Assembly (NCBI GenBank): GCA_031265875.1
Contig: JAISCA010000026.1
Coordinates: forward strand, 1 to 58,740
DNA from: Propionibacteriaceae bacterium
GTDB taxonomy: Bacteria > Actinomycetota > Actinomycetes > Propionibacteriales > Propionibacteriaceae
Reading direction: 5' to 3'
Length of the DNA stretch: 58,740 bases
Part shown: positions 34,764-42,846 of the stretch, piece by piece
Numbering within the stretch: position 1 is the first letter of the stretch
Layout: each line of letters begins with the position of its first letter
Program-made: the position numbers and the translations under genes
Notes under the pieces: model-generated
Told to the model about the DNA's origin: nothing
Databases searched by the model: none
The model's input: only the letters and a program-made list of their open reading frames with translations

Positions 34764-36199
34764 GGCCGCCCCTCTCCCAGGACAGCGGCGGCCACCGTCT
34801 CCAGGCCGAGACCGCGCGAGGCTTTGATCAGCAAGATGTCGTCCGGGCCCAACTCGGGCAGCGCGGCCAGGGCCTGGTCACGGTCCGGCACGGCCCGGCC
34901 GGTCAGACCCAGCGCGCCCGCCCCGGCCAGGACGGCGTCGGCGAACTGGCCCACCGCCAGCAGTTGGCTGGCGCCGGCTTGGGCGGCTTGGCGACCGACC
35001 GCCCGATGGTAGGCGGCCGAGTCGACGCCCAATTCCAGCATGTCGCCGAGGACGAGGCAGAGCCGAGCCCTGGGCCGGGTCTGACGACGTTGCCGCAGCA
35101 AACCGCCGGCGGTGGTCAAGGCCGCGGCCATCGACACCGGATTGGCGTTGTACGAGTCGTTGACGACCAGCAGGCCGTCTGAACGAGGCCTGGTCTCCCA
35201 GCGCCAGCGCGAGACGGTCTGAGCCTGGTTCAGGCCGGTCAAGATCCGCTCCCCCGACACCCCGGCCGCCCAAGCCGCGCCAGCCGCCGCCAGAGCGTTG
35301 TCGACTTGATGGCGCCCGGCTAGACGTAGTTGGACGGAACCGGTCAAGCGACCGGACTCGGCCTCCTCCAAGTTCAGCTCGAAGTGGTGGCACTGATCGG
35401 GGCCGGCCTCGATCCGGGCGGCCCAGAGCCGGACCGGGCCAGACTCGGGCCGGCCCTGGCTGGAGAACCAACTCAGCTGGGCCCGGCTGCGACGGGCCAG
35501 ACCGGCCACCTGGGGATCGTCCGCGTTCAGGACGGCCCAACCTCGGCTGGGCAAGGCTTCGATCAGTTCGCCCTTGGCCTGGGCGGTCTGCTCTGGACCG
35601 CCGAACTCGCCCACATGGGCCGGGCCGACGTTCAGGACCAAACCGATGTCGGGGCGCACGATCCGGCAGAGATCGGCGATGTGGCCCAAGCCCCGGGCCC
35701 CCAGCTCGGCCACCAGGTAGCGGGTGGAGCGATCCACCCGGCAGAGCGTCAAGGGCACCCCGATGTCGTTGTTCTGCGACTCGATGGGGGCGACGGTGGG
35801 GCCGGCCAAGGCCAAGACCTGAGCCAGGATGTCTTTGGTCGTGGTCTTACCGGAGGAGCCGGTCAGACCGATCACAGCGAGTCGGGGCCGAGCCCGCTCG
35901 ATCAGGGCGCCGGACAGGCGGGTGAGGGCGGCCAGAGGGTCGGCCACCACCAGTTCGGCCAGATCGGCCGTCGTCGTCGGATGGGCCACCAAGGCGGCCC
36001 GGGCCCCTCGGCCAGCGGCGGCTCCGACGTAGTCGTGGCCGTCCACCCGTTGGCCGGGCAAGGCGACGAAGAGACAACCTGGTTCGGCCTGACGAGAGTC
36101 GATCACGACGGCTGGACCGACCAAGCGGTCGCCTGGGACTCCCGGATCGAGACTGGCGCCGACTAAAGAGGACAGATCGGCCAGGCTAATCGGCTCCAT
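34757..36199 (-). CDS. murF: UDP-MurNAc-tripeptide--D-Ala-D-Ala ligase MurF
   Basis: This encodes a 480-aa ligase that adds D-Ala-D-Ala to the UDP-MurNAc tripeptide. The P-loop is GSSGKTTTKD, followed by the ligase signature ESQNNDIGVPLT and, in the C-terminal part, VVNDSYNANPVSM. The start at 36199 overlaps the end of murE by 14 bp, consistent with coupled translation. Confidence 0.96.
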   Translation of the reverse strand: MEPISLADLSSLVGASLDPGVPGDRLVGPAVVIDSRQAEPGCLFVALPGQRVDGHDYVGAAAGRGARAALVAHPTTTADLAELVVADPLAALTRLSGALIERARPRLAVIGLTGSSGKTTTKDILAQVLALAGPTVAPIESQNNDIGVPLTLCRVDRSTRYLVAELGARGLGHIADLCRIVRPDIGLVLNVGPAHVGEFGGPEQTAQAKGELIEALPSRGWAVLNADDPQVAGLARRSRAQLSWFSSQGRPESGPVRLWAARIEAGPDQCHHFELNLEEAESGRLTGSVQLRLAGRHQVDNALAAAGAAWAAGVSGERILTGLNQAQTVSRWRWETRPRSDGLLVVNDSYNANPVSMAAALTTAGGLLRQRRQTRPRARLCLVLGDMLELGVDSAAYHRAVGRQAAQAGASQLLAVGQFADAVLAGAGALGLTGRAVPDRDQALAALPELGPDDILLIKASRGLGLETVAAAVLGEGRPC

Positions 36200-37763
36200 G
36201 CCCGGACCCCCTTCGTTCGCTCAGACAGCGCCACTCCTCGGCCACCACGCTGGCGTCGTCGAAGGCCAGGCTGACGCCGCCTATTTCCTGGGTGGTCTCG
36301 TGTCCCTTGCCCAGGACGGCCACCGAATCACCCGCCATAGCGTATTGCAGAGCCAGCCGGATGGCGTCGCGCCGAGCGCCACCGTCGTAAATTCGGCCAG
36401 CCGCCGCCCGCGATCCGGCCGGGGCGCGCCGTCGGGCCTCTTCGGCGCCGGCTAGGATCGCCTGCCGGATCAGGGCCGGGTCCTCGCCCCGAGGGTTGTC
36501 ATCGGTCACGATCACGATGTCGGCCCCGCCGACGGCGGACGCCCCCATCGGCCCTCGTTTGCTGGGGTCGCGCTCTCCCCCCGCCCCCAGGACGGCGATG
36601 GTACGGCCCGGGGCCAAGGCGGCCAAAGTCGAGGCCACGGCTTGGGGGGTGTGGGCGAAGTCGACGTAGACGCGGGGAGCGCCGGCTGGCAGCTCGACCC
36701 GCTGCAGCCGGCCGGGCACGCTGACCGTGGCCAACCGGTCCAGACCGGCGGCCGGATCGATCCCGGCCGCCCAGGCCAGACCGACGGCCAGGGCGGCGTC
36801 GCTGACGTTGTGCCGGCCGGGCAGGCCGAGGCGGAAGGTCCAGGCCGGGTGGTCCGGTCCCGCCGCTAGCTGGACCGTGGTCCAGCCGGCCGGGTCGACC
36901 TCCTCCTGGACGATGGCGAGATGGCGGCCCTGACCGGGGTCTGGCTGCCGCCCGACCGTGACGACCTCTCCCCCGGCCCGGCGCACCCGCTGCGCCAGGC
37001 GGCGCCCGGGCTCCTGGTCGCTCCAGATCACGGCCGTCTGGACCCGCTCCGGCGCGAACAGGCTGGCCTTGGCCTCGAAGTAAGACTCGACCGAGCCGTG
37101 GTAGTCGAGGTGGTCGGCGCCCAGATTGGTGAAAGCGGCCGCCCGGTAAGGGACGCCCAGGACCCGGCCCAAGGCCAGGGCGTGCGAGGACACCTCCATG
37201 GCCACGGCCTGGCAACCCAGCTCGACCAAGCGGGCCAGGCTGGCTTGCAGGTCGGGCGCCTCCGGCGTGGTGACGGTGCTGTGGGGCCAGGGCAGCTGCT
37301 GGCCGCCCCAGCGGAAGCCCATGGTGCCGATGGTGGCGCAGCTCAGTCCCAGGCCCTCCAATAGGGCGGCCAGACAGAACACGGTCGTGGTCTTGCCATT
37401 GGTGCCGGTGACGGCGAACATGGCCATCCGTTCGGCCGGGTGGCCGTACAAGCGGGCCGCCAGTTCGGCCATGGCCGCCCGGGGATCGGGGCTGACTAGG
37501 ATCGGGACCGGCCAGGTTGAGGGCGGTCCGGCCAGGGCGGCTCCGGCCTGATCGGTCAGAACGGCCACCGCGCCGCCCGCCACGGCCTGGCCGATGTGAC
37601 GCGCCCCGTGCGTCCGGCTGCCGGGCAGGGCGACGTAGAGATCGCCCGGCCGGATCTTGGCCGAGTTCAGGCTGAGGCCGCTGACCGGGCCGGTTTGGCC
37701 CGGCCAAAGCTGATCCAACGGCGCCGCCGGGGTCGTCGAACGATCTGCTGGGACCGGGCCCAT
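36186..37763 (-). CDS. murE: UDP-MurNAc-dipeptide--diaminopimelate ligase MurE
   Basis: This encodes a 525-aa ligase that adds the third amino acid of the stem peptide. The P-loop is GTNGKTTT, and the specificity motif is DDNPRGEDP. DNPR marks enzymes that use diaminopimelate rather than lysine, so the wall should contain meso- or LL-DAP. Other family parts: NSAKIRPGDLYVALPG near the N-terminus and VYVDFAHTPQAV. It begins 4 bp after the ftsI stop. Confidence 0.96.
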   Translation of the reverse strand: MGPVPADRSTTPAAPLDQLWPGQTGPVSGLSLNSAKIRPGDLYVALPGSRTHGARHIGQAVAGGAVAVLTDQAGAALAGPPSTWPVPILVSPDPRAAMAELAARLYGHPAERMAMFAVTGTNGKTTTVFCLAALLEGLGLSCATIGTMGFRWGGQQLPWPHSTVTTPEAPDLQASLARLVELGCQAVAMEVSSHALALGRVLGVPYRAAAFTNLGADHLDYHGSVESYFEAKASLFAPERVQTAVIWSDQEPGRRLAQRVRRAGGEVVTVGRQPDPGQGRHLAIVQEEVDPAGWTTVQLAAGPDHPAWTFRLGLPGRHNVSDAALAVGLAWAAGIDPAAGLDRLATVSVPGRLQRVELPAGAPRVYVDFAHTPQAVASTLAALAPGRTIAVLGAGGERDPSKRGPMGASAVGGADIVIVTDDNPRGEDPALIRQAILAGAEEARRRAPAGSRAAAGRIYDGGARRDAIRLALQYAMAGDSVAVLGKGHETTQEIGGVSLAFDDASVVAEEWRCLSERRGSGHGAD

Positions 37764-37767
37764 GCCG

Positions 37768-39762
37768 TCACCAGTTGATCTCGAAGTCAGGCGGCGGGCT
37801 GGTCGAGACCGGCACCCCGAAGCGGGGCAAGGCCACCTTCATGACATCGCGGTAGACCGGATAGGCCACTTGGGAGCCCTGGATGGCCCCCTTGGGATCG
37901 TCCAGCACGACGTAGGTCAAGATCTCCGGGTCCTCGACCGGGGCGACGCCGATGAAGGAGGCGACGTAGCCCCGGTAACAAGCGCAGTCGGCGTCGTAGC
38001 GCTCCGCCGTGCCTGACTTGGCGGCCGTGCGATAGCCCTCGATGGGGAAGCGATCCTTGCCGACCGAGGAGGCCACCACGGCCTCCATCAACGACAGCAC
38101 GATGTCGGAGGCCTCGGGCGAGATGACCTGACGGGTGGTCTGGGCCTGGACGTCGACCGGTTGGCCGTCCGAGCGAGTGGCCGACTTGATGATGGTGGGC
38201 GAGATGTAGAGGCCGCCGTTGACGACCGCCGCCACCGCCGCCGCCTCCTGGATGGCGCTGACCGACAGGCCCTGGCCGAAGGAGATGTGGTCGCGGGTCT
38301 GCGAACCCATGTCGGCCCCGGGCAGATCGCCGCTGGCCTCGCCGGGCAGTCCGACGCCGGTGCGTTGGCCGAGCCCGAAACTGCTCAGGTAAGCGGACAG
38401 GCTAGCTTTGTCCAATTGGCGGGCCAGCAGGACTGTGCCGATGTTGGACGAATTGGCCACCACCCCGGCGGCGGTCAGACGTAGCGTGCCGTGGCTGTAG
38501 GAGTCATGGATCGGTTTGTCGCCCGAGATGATCTCGGCCGGCACTTCGACCCGGGTCTCCGGCGTCACCAAGCCGGCGTCGGCCAGAGCGGCCATGGTCA
38601 AGACCTTCTGCACCGAACCGGGTTCGTAGGCGTCCGAGACGGCTCGATTGCCCAGGACGGACTGGTCGGCCAGTCCCGACTGGTTGGGGTCGAAGGTCGG
38701 ATTGGTCGCCATGGCCAAGACCTGACCGGTCTTGATCGACAAGACGATGACCGTGCCCGAGCGCGCGCCAGTCTCGGTCAGGGCCGTGGCCAGACGGCGC
38801 TCGGCCATGTACTGCAAGCCGGCGTCCAAGGTCAATTGGTAGGAGATGCCGTCCTGGGGCTGCTCCAGCACCGTCGAGCCGGTGGGGATGCGCCCGTGCG
38901 GACTGATCTCGTAGACCTCACGGCCGTCCACCCCGGTCAGGTTGGCGTCCAAGGCGTATTCCAGGCCGCCGCCGCCGGTCCAGGGGAATTTGCCCTCGGC
39001 CTCCAAGGCGTCGTCGTGGGTCATGTAACCCAAGACGTTGGCGGCCAGGGACCCGTTGGGGTACGAGCGGACCGGCGACTGCTCCCGGAACAGGCCCCGG
39101 TAGCCCAGTTGGGACAGGTGGGCGGTCAGTTGTCCGTTGATGTAGCTGCGCACGTCACGGGCCAGCACGACGTAACGGATCTTGGTCCCATCGGCCGTCT
39201 CAGTGCGAGTCAGCTTGTCGTAGTAGTCCTGGTACTCCCCGCCCAAGTAGGCCACCAGCAAACCGGCGATGACGCCCGCCGCGGAGTCGGCCTTGAGCCG
39301 GTCGCCCCGGCCCATGCGGTCGGGGTCGTTGCCGTTGGTGACGACGATGTTGGGGTCGGCCGTGATGGTGACGGCCGGTTCGCTGACAGCCAGGATCTCA
39401 CCGTTGCGGTCGGTGATGGCCCCCCGGGTGGCCGGGATCAACGGTTGTCGCACCATCTCCGCCAAGGCGGCCTGGGCGTTGGACTGGGAGTCGATGCCCT
39501 GGACCTGGACGGACCGGGCCGCCAACAGGGCCGACGCCAGCGCCAGACCGACCAGGCTGATCAGGACCCGACGGCCCATGGGCGCCACCGGGGCCCGCCA
39601 GCGACGGTTCCAGGCCTCCGCCCGCCGTTGCCGTTCCTGGGCGGTCAAGGGTGGGCGGCGCCGGGCGGTGGCATGACCGCGGAGCGATCGCGGGCCAGCC
39701 CCTGAGGCCGGCCGCCGAACGCTGGACGGCCGTCGACCGGTCGGACTCGACGGTCCTCTCAT
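37768..39762 (-). CDS. ftsI: Septal transpeptidase FtsI (PbpB, class B PBP)
   Basis: This encodes a 664-aa bitopic penicillin-binding protein that cross-links septal peptidoglycan. A basic cytoplasmic N-terminus of ~63 residues precedes one transmembrane helix (~64-83), the dimerisation domain (~105-300) and the transpeptidase domain. Active-site motifs are SVQK (Ser383, Lys386), SSN (438-440) and KSGTA (582-586). No PASTA domain is present. It follows ftsL by 4 bp in the standard order ftsL-ftsI-murE. Confidence 0.97.
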   Translation of the reverse strand: MRGPSSPTGRRPSSVRRPASGAGPRSLRGHATARRRPPLTAQERQRRAEAWNRRWRAPVAPMGRRVLISLVGLALASALLAARSVQVQGIDSQSNAQAALAEMVRQPLIPATRGAITDRNGEILAVSEPAVTITADPNIVVTNGNDPDRMGRGDRLKADSAAGVIAGLLVAYLGGEYQDYYDKLTRTETADGTKIRYVVLARDVRSYINGQLTAHLSQLGYRGLFREQSPVRSYPNGSLAANVLGYMTHDDALEAEGKFPWTGGGGLEYALDANLTGVDGREVYEISPHGRIPTGSTVLEQPQDGISYQLTLDAGLQYMAERRLATALTETGARSGTVIVLSIKTGQVLAMATNPTFDPNQSGLADQSVLGNRAVSDAYEPGSVQKVLTMAALADAGLVTPETRVEVPAEIISGDKPIHDSYSHGTLRLTAAGVVANSSNIGTVLLARQLDKASLSAYLSSFGLGQRTGVGLPGEASGDLPGADMGSQTRDHISFGQGLSVSAIQEAAAVAAVVNGGLYISPTIIKSATRSDGQPVDVQAQTTRQVISPEASDIVLSLMEAVVASSVGKDRFPIEGYRTAAKSGTAERYDADCACYRGYVASFIGVAPVEDPEILTYVVLDDPKGAIQGSQVAYPVYRDVMKVALPRFGVPVSTSPPPDFEINW

Positions 39763-39766
39763 CTGT

Positions 39767-40417
39767 TCACCCCGTCTCAGTCGGGTCGGTCGGACCAGAG
39801 CTCAGCGCCTGCGCCTCGGTCTGGTCGGATGTCAACGCTGTCGTTCCGCCGCCGGCGCCAGCGACCTCGCCTTGGCCTGCGGCGGCGGGGTCAGGATCGG
39901 CCCCCTGAGCGGTTCGGTCCGGGTCGGTCTGGGCGGCGGACCCATCCGGTGCGGCTGGGTCGACCGCTGGAGCGGTCGGGTCGGGCGTCGGCGGCTCGAC
40001 CGGCGGCGCCATGGCCGTCAACTCCGAGCCATTGACCGGACGAGTGACGCCCTGGACCTGGCCGCCGGGCAGAATCAGATAGGCCCCGTAGGGGTTGGCC
40101 ACCATACCCAGTCCAGCGGCCGCCCGGGCCAATTCGGCCGGCGTCGTGCGAAGGGCCAGACCGGCCCTGAGGAAGGCCTCATGATCGCCCAAGCGCTCCG
40201 CCTCCGCCCGCAGGCTGGACAGTTCGAAAGCCTGCTCCTGCAAGCTGGTCTTGAGCAACAGGCAGCCGCCCAGGCCGCCCATCAACAAGACGACGAGCAA
40301 GGCGGTGAAAGCCAGACCGCCCAGCCGCGGGGGGGCCAGAGCGGCTGGTCGGGCTTCCGGACGGGGCCGAGTGGGCGGCTCTGGCCGGCTCAGCGGACTG
40401 TCCATCAGGGCACTCAT
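39767..40417 (-). CDS. ftsL: FtsL-like division protein with long disordered C-terminus
   Basis: This encodes a 216-aa bitopic protein: a Pro/Arg-rich cytoplasmic N-terminus, one transmembrane helix (about residues 34-55), a short coiled coil (LKTSLQEQAFELSSLRAEAE), a PYGAYLILPGGQV segment and then an extracytoplasmic tail of ~85 residues rich in Pro, Asp, Ala and Thr. FtsL normally is 100-130 aa and scaffolds FtsQ, DivIC/FtsB and FtsWI. The gene is identified by topology and place between rsmH and ftsI. ATG 40417 overlaps the rsmH stop (ATGA) and has AAGGAGG eight bases upstream. Confidence 0.8.
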   Translation of the reverse strand: MSALMDSPLSRPEPPTRPRPEARPAALAPPRLGGLAFTALLVVLLMGGLGGCLLLKTSLQEQAFELSSLRAEAERLGDHEAFLRAGLALRTTPAELARAAAGLGMVANPYGAYLILPGGQVQGVTRPVNGSELTAMAPPVEPPTPDPTAPAVDPAAPDGSAAQTDPDRTAQGADPDPAAAGQGEVAGAGGGTTALTSDQTEAQALSSGPTDPTETG

Positions 40418-41382
40418 CGGGCCACCTCCTTGATTCGGGTCGCCCCGCGCAAGCGGACGGAGGCCGAGCGCGGATTGTCCGCCAGCTCGGTCGCCGTCGG
40501 CCGTTCGGCTCGACTGGTCAGCGATTGGAAACGGGCTCGGTGCGACTCCGGCACCTCGATCAGGCCGGGCGGGACCTGGTCCGAACTGGCGGCGGCCAAG
40601 GTCCGCTTGACCAGCCGGTCCTCCCCCGAGTGATAGCTCAAGACGACGATGCGGCCACCCAGCCTGAGAGCGGCCAAAGCCTCCGGCAAGACCGCCGCCA
40701 AAGCCTCCTGCTCGCGGTTGACCGCGATCCGGAGAGCCTGAAAAGTACGTTTGGCCGGGTGTCCGCCGGAACCGCGGGCGGCCGCCGGAATGGCGCCGGC
40801 GATGACTTCGACCAAGCGGCCCGAACGCTCGAAGGGGGCCTCGGCCCTGGCTTTGACGATGGCGCCGGCGACGCGGTCGGCGAAACGCTCTTGGCCGTGT
40901 CGACGGATCAGCTGGGCCAGTTCGGCCCGGCTGAGGGAGTTGACCAGCTCGGCCGCCGTCGTCCCGCTCCCCGGGCCGCTCATGCGCATGTCCAAAGGGG
41001 AGTCGACGGAGTAGGCGAAACCGCGTTCCGAATCGTCGATCTGGAGCGAGGACAGCCCGAGATCGAACAAGATGGCGTCGACCTGGGGTTGGGCTAGATC
41101 GGCCAAGACCTGGGGCAATTCGTCGTAGACCGCCTCGACCAAGGCGATCCGGTCGGCGAAGGGGGCCAGGCGGCGACGGGCCAGGGCCAGGGCGGCCGGG
41201 TCGCGGTCCAACCCGATCAGGCGGGCACCCGGGTTCTGGCGGAGGACCAGGGCGGCGTGTCCGCCCAGGCCCAAGGTGGCGTCCAGGTAGACGGCCGAGT
41301 CGCGTCGCAGAGCCGGGCTGAGCAGTTCCACCACGCGCTCGGCCATGACCGGGACGTGTTCCCAGACCGTGCTCTGCGTCAT
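40414..41382 (-). CDS. rsmH: 16S rRNA (cytosine1402-N4)-methyltransferase RsmH
   Basis: This encodes a 322-aa SAM-dependent methyltransferase (formerly MraW) that methylates C1402 in the decoding centre of 16S rRNA. Typical parts are the opening HVPVMAERVVELL, the SAM loop YLDATLGLGGHA, DLGLSSLQIDDSERGFAY and KRTFQALRIAVN. Standard length (~310-330). It is preceded by a long RNA hairpin in the leader shared with mraZ. Confidence 0.97.
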   Translation of the reverse strand: MTQSTVWEHVPVMAERVVELLSPALRRDSAVYLDATLGLGGHAALVLRQNPGARLIGLDRDPAALALARRRLAPFADRIALVEAVYDELPQVLADLAQPQVDAILFDLGLSSLQIDDSERGFAYSVDSPLDMRMSGPGSGTTAAELVNSLSRAELAQLIRRHGQERFADRVAGAIVKARAEAPFERSGRLVEVIAGAIPAAARGSGGHPAKRTFQALRIAVNREQEALAAVLPEALAALRLGGRIVVLSYHSGEDRLVKRTLAAASSDQVPPGLIEVPESHRARFQSLTSRAERPTATELADNPRSASVRLRGATRIKEVAR

Positions 41383-41399
41383 ATCGACCTCTGCTCTTG

Positions 41400-41530
41400 A
41401 TATATGTGATTGCCGGCGCCTGCGCCGTCAGGTTTCGGTCTGTCAGGCCTGAGAGGTCCCACCTGCTACAGGGGAAGCGCATCAGGGAGGGCCGCGCGGG
41501 CCGTAACAGGCCGAAGCCTGACGGCACGGA
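41400..41530 (-). ncRNA. Leader hairpin between mraZ and rsmH, likely mraW RNA motif
   Basis: In the 169-bp gap between mraZ and rsmH the transcript can pair GCCGTCAGGCTTCGGCCTGT (minus strand, 41525-41506) with ACAGACCGAAACCTGACGGC (41443-41424): 18 of 20 positions pair, enclosing ~62 nt that hold a smaller GGCC-CGCG-CGGCC stem. A conserved mraW RNA motif is known upstream of mraW (rsmH) in actinobacteria; position and form fit, but I have not matched its consensus nucleotide by nucleotide. Role unknown; possibly regulation of dcw expression. Confidence 0.65.
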
Positions 41531-41551
41531 CTGTGCGATCGGGTGAACCGA

Positions 41552-41977
41552 TCAGAATTGGGTCAAGATGTCACCGTCGAAGTTCTCGAACTCCTCGTCC
41601 AGCTGGAGGGAGTACTCAGCCCATCGATCGGGATTCCACACCTCCAATCTGTTGCCAGCGCCGATGACGACGACGTCCCGTTCCAAACCCGCCCACTGAC
41701 GGTGGACGTTCGTGAGCAGGACCCGGCCTTGCCGGTCCGGCACGGCGTCGACCAAGCGGGACTGCATCCAGCGCTGGTAGTCGCGCACCTTCTTGTGGGT
41801 CGTCTGAACCTGGTTGTACGCCTCCAGCAGGGCGTCCATGGTCGATTTGACGTAGATCCCCAAACAATGTTCCTGAGCGCACATGATCGACACCCCCCCG
41901 CTCAGCTCTTCCCGGTACCTGGGCGGCAGGGCGAGGCGGTGCGCGTCATCCAACTTGGGTGTGAAAGTTCCCTTCAT
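41552..41977 (-). CDS. mraZ: Transcriptional regulator MraZ
   Basis: This encodes a 141-aa protein of two AbrB-like SpoVT domains (start MKGTFTPKLDDAHRLALP, then second copy around GRVLLTNVHRQWAG). MraZ forms rings and represses its own promoter by binding repeated TGGG-type boxes. ATG 41977 is preceded by GAGG with a 6-nt spacer, which I prefer over GTG 41989. It opens the dcw cluster; likely autoregulatory boxes lie at 42044-42068. Confidence 0.96.
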   Translation of the reverse strand: MKGTFTPKLDDAHRLALPPRYREELSGGVSIMCAQEHCLGIYVKSTMDALLEAYNQVQTTHKKVRDYQRWMQSRLVDAVPDRQGRVLLTNVHRQWAGLERDVVVIGAGNRLEVWNPDRWAEYSLQLDEEFENFDGDILTQF

Positions 41978-42043
41978 CGGTGACCTCACCCCCTCTCAGA
42001 CGTCAAAACCGCGCGAGCCCACTCGCCGATACGAGGAACGATA

Positions 42044-42068
42044 CCCCAGTTCGCCCCAGAGTACCCCA
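42044..42068 (-). promoter_or_regulatory. Three 10-bp-spaced TGGGG boxes upstream of mraZ (MraZ operator)
   Basis: CCCCA occurs on the plus strand at 42044-42048, 42054-42058 and 42064-42068, so the minus (coding) strand reads CTGGGG three times with exact 10-bp period, 67-91 bp before the mraZ start. MraZ binds direct TGGG-type repeats with this spacing in other bacteria. A TTGACT (42116-42111) upstream may be the -35 box. Confidence 0.75.
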
Positions 42069-42302
42069 GATCTATCTGATTTTTCCTTGCTTTAGACCAA
42101 GTATCACCCAAGTCAATTCCATCCCCTGGACCGACTCGCAGGCGTTTCAGGCGATTTCTTCAGCCCCCAGCCGGCCGTCACCGGCCGCTCCGGGACCAGG
42201 CGGCGGCGGAAGTTTCGAGTACCGGACTAGGCAGATGGGAAATCGTTCCGCAGACGAACTAGACTGGGCCCAGCCAGACCGAACCGGGTAAGGAGGGGCG
42301 AG

Positions 42303-42680
42303 ATGGCTTTGTCAGAGTCTGAGCAGAAGCTCTTGGCCCAGCTCGAGTCCACATTGATGGCCGACGACCCCCAGTTGGCCCAGCGCCTGGCCAAGGCCCC
42401 AGGCCGCCGCTTGCACCCCCGCCGGGCCACCGTCGGCGTGGTCGGCTTCCTTCTCGGCATCGTCCTGCTGATCGTGGGCATGTCCTACCACTGGGCCATC
42501 TCCGTGGTCGGCTTCGTCGCCATGCTGGCCGCCGCGATCTATTTCATGACGGCTTGGCGACCACTGCCCAAGCCGTCCGCCGGCCCCGCGGCTCGCTCCC
42601 CTAGACCCACCGGCCCCGACCCGGGCGACCTCATGACCCGCCTGGAACAGCGCTGGCGCGACCGTCAACAGGGCGGCTAG
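42303..42680 (+). CDS. DUF3040 family membrane protein
   Basis: This encodes a 125-aa protein with the DUF3040 start MALSESEQKLLAQLESTL, an amphipathic segment, two transmembrane helices (about 44-60 and 65-83) and an Arg/Pro-rich end. AAGGAGG lies ahead of ATG 42303. The family is specific to actinobacteria and commonly flanks mraZ, divergently transcribed. Function unknown. Confidence 0.88.
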   Translation: MALSESEQKLLAQLESTLMADDPQLAQRLAKAPGRRLHPRRATVGVVGFLLGIVLLIVGMSYHWAISVVGFVAMLAAAIYFMTAWRPLPKPSAGPAARSPRPTGPDPGDLMTRLEQRWRDRQQGG

Positions 42681-42771
42681 GCGCTGCCGCCGCCCGGCTC
42701 GCCCGGACTGATCGGAGGCGTGGCGCCGGCCGCAGCCAACCCGGTCAGAGCCGGTCATCCGGACAGTCTCA

Positions 42772-42793
42772 GGTGGGGGGCCTCGCCCCAACC
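42772..42793. promoter_or_regulatory. Imperfect palindrome upstream of helR
   Basis: GGTGGGG at 42772-42778 is inverted as CCCCAACC at 42786-42793 with one mismatch, 54 bp before the helR start. It could be a regulator site or part of the promoter. Not the known rifamycin-associated element. Confidence 0.35.
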
Positions 42794-42846
42794 GGGTCAA
42801 GCGGCGTAGACTGCATCCTCGGTCCTTTGACGAGCAGGATTGTCCC

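Noticed and set aside
42681-42846. Rifamycin-associated element upstream of helR
   Set aside because: I looked for the GGGGCTTGCGGCAAGGCCC-type sequence; only a dissimilar GGTGGGG/CCCCAACC palindrome is present.
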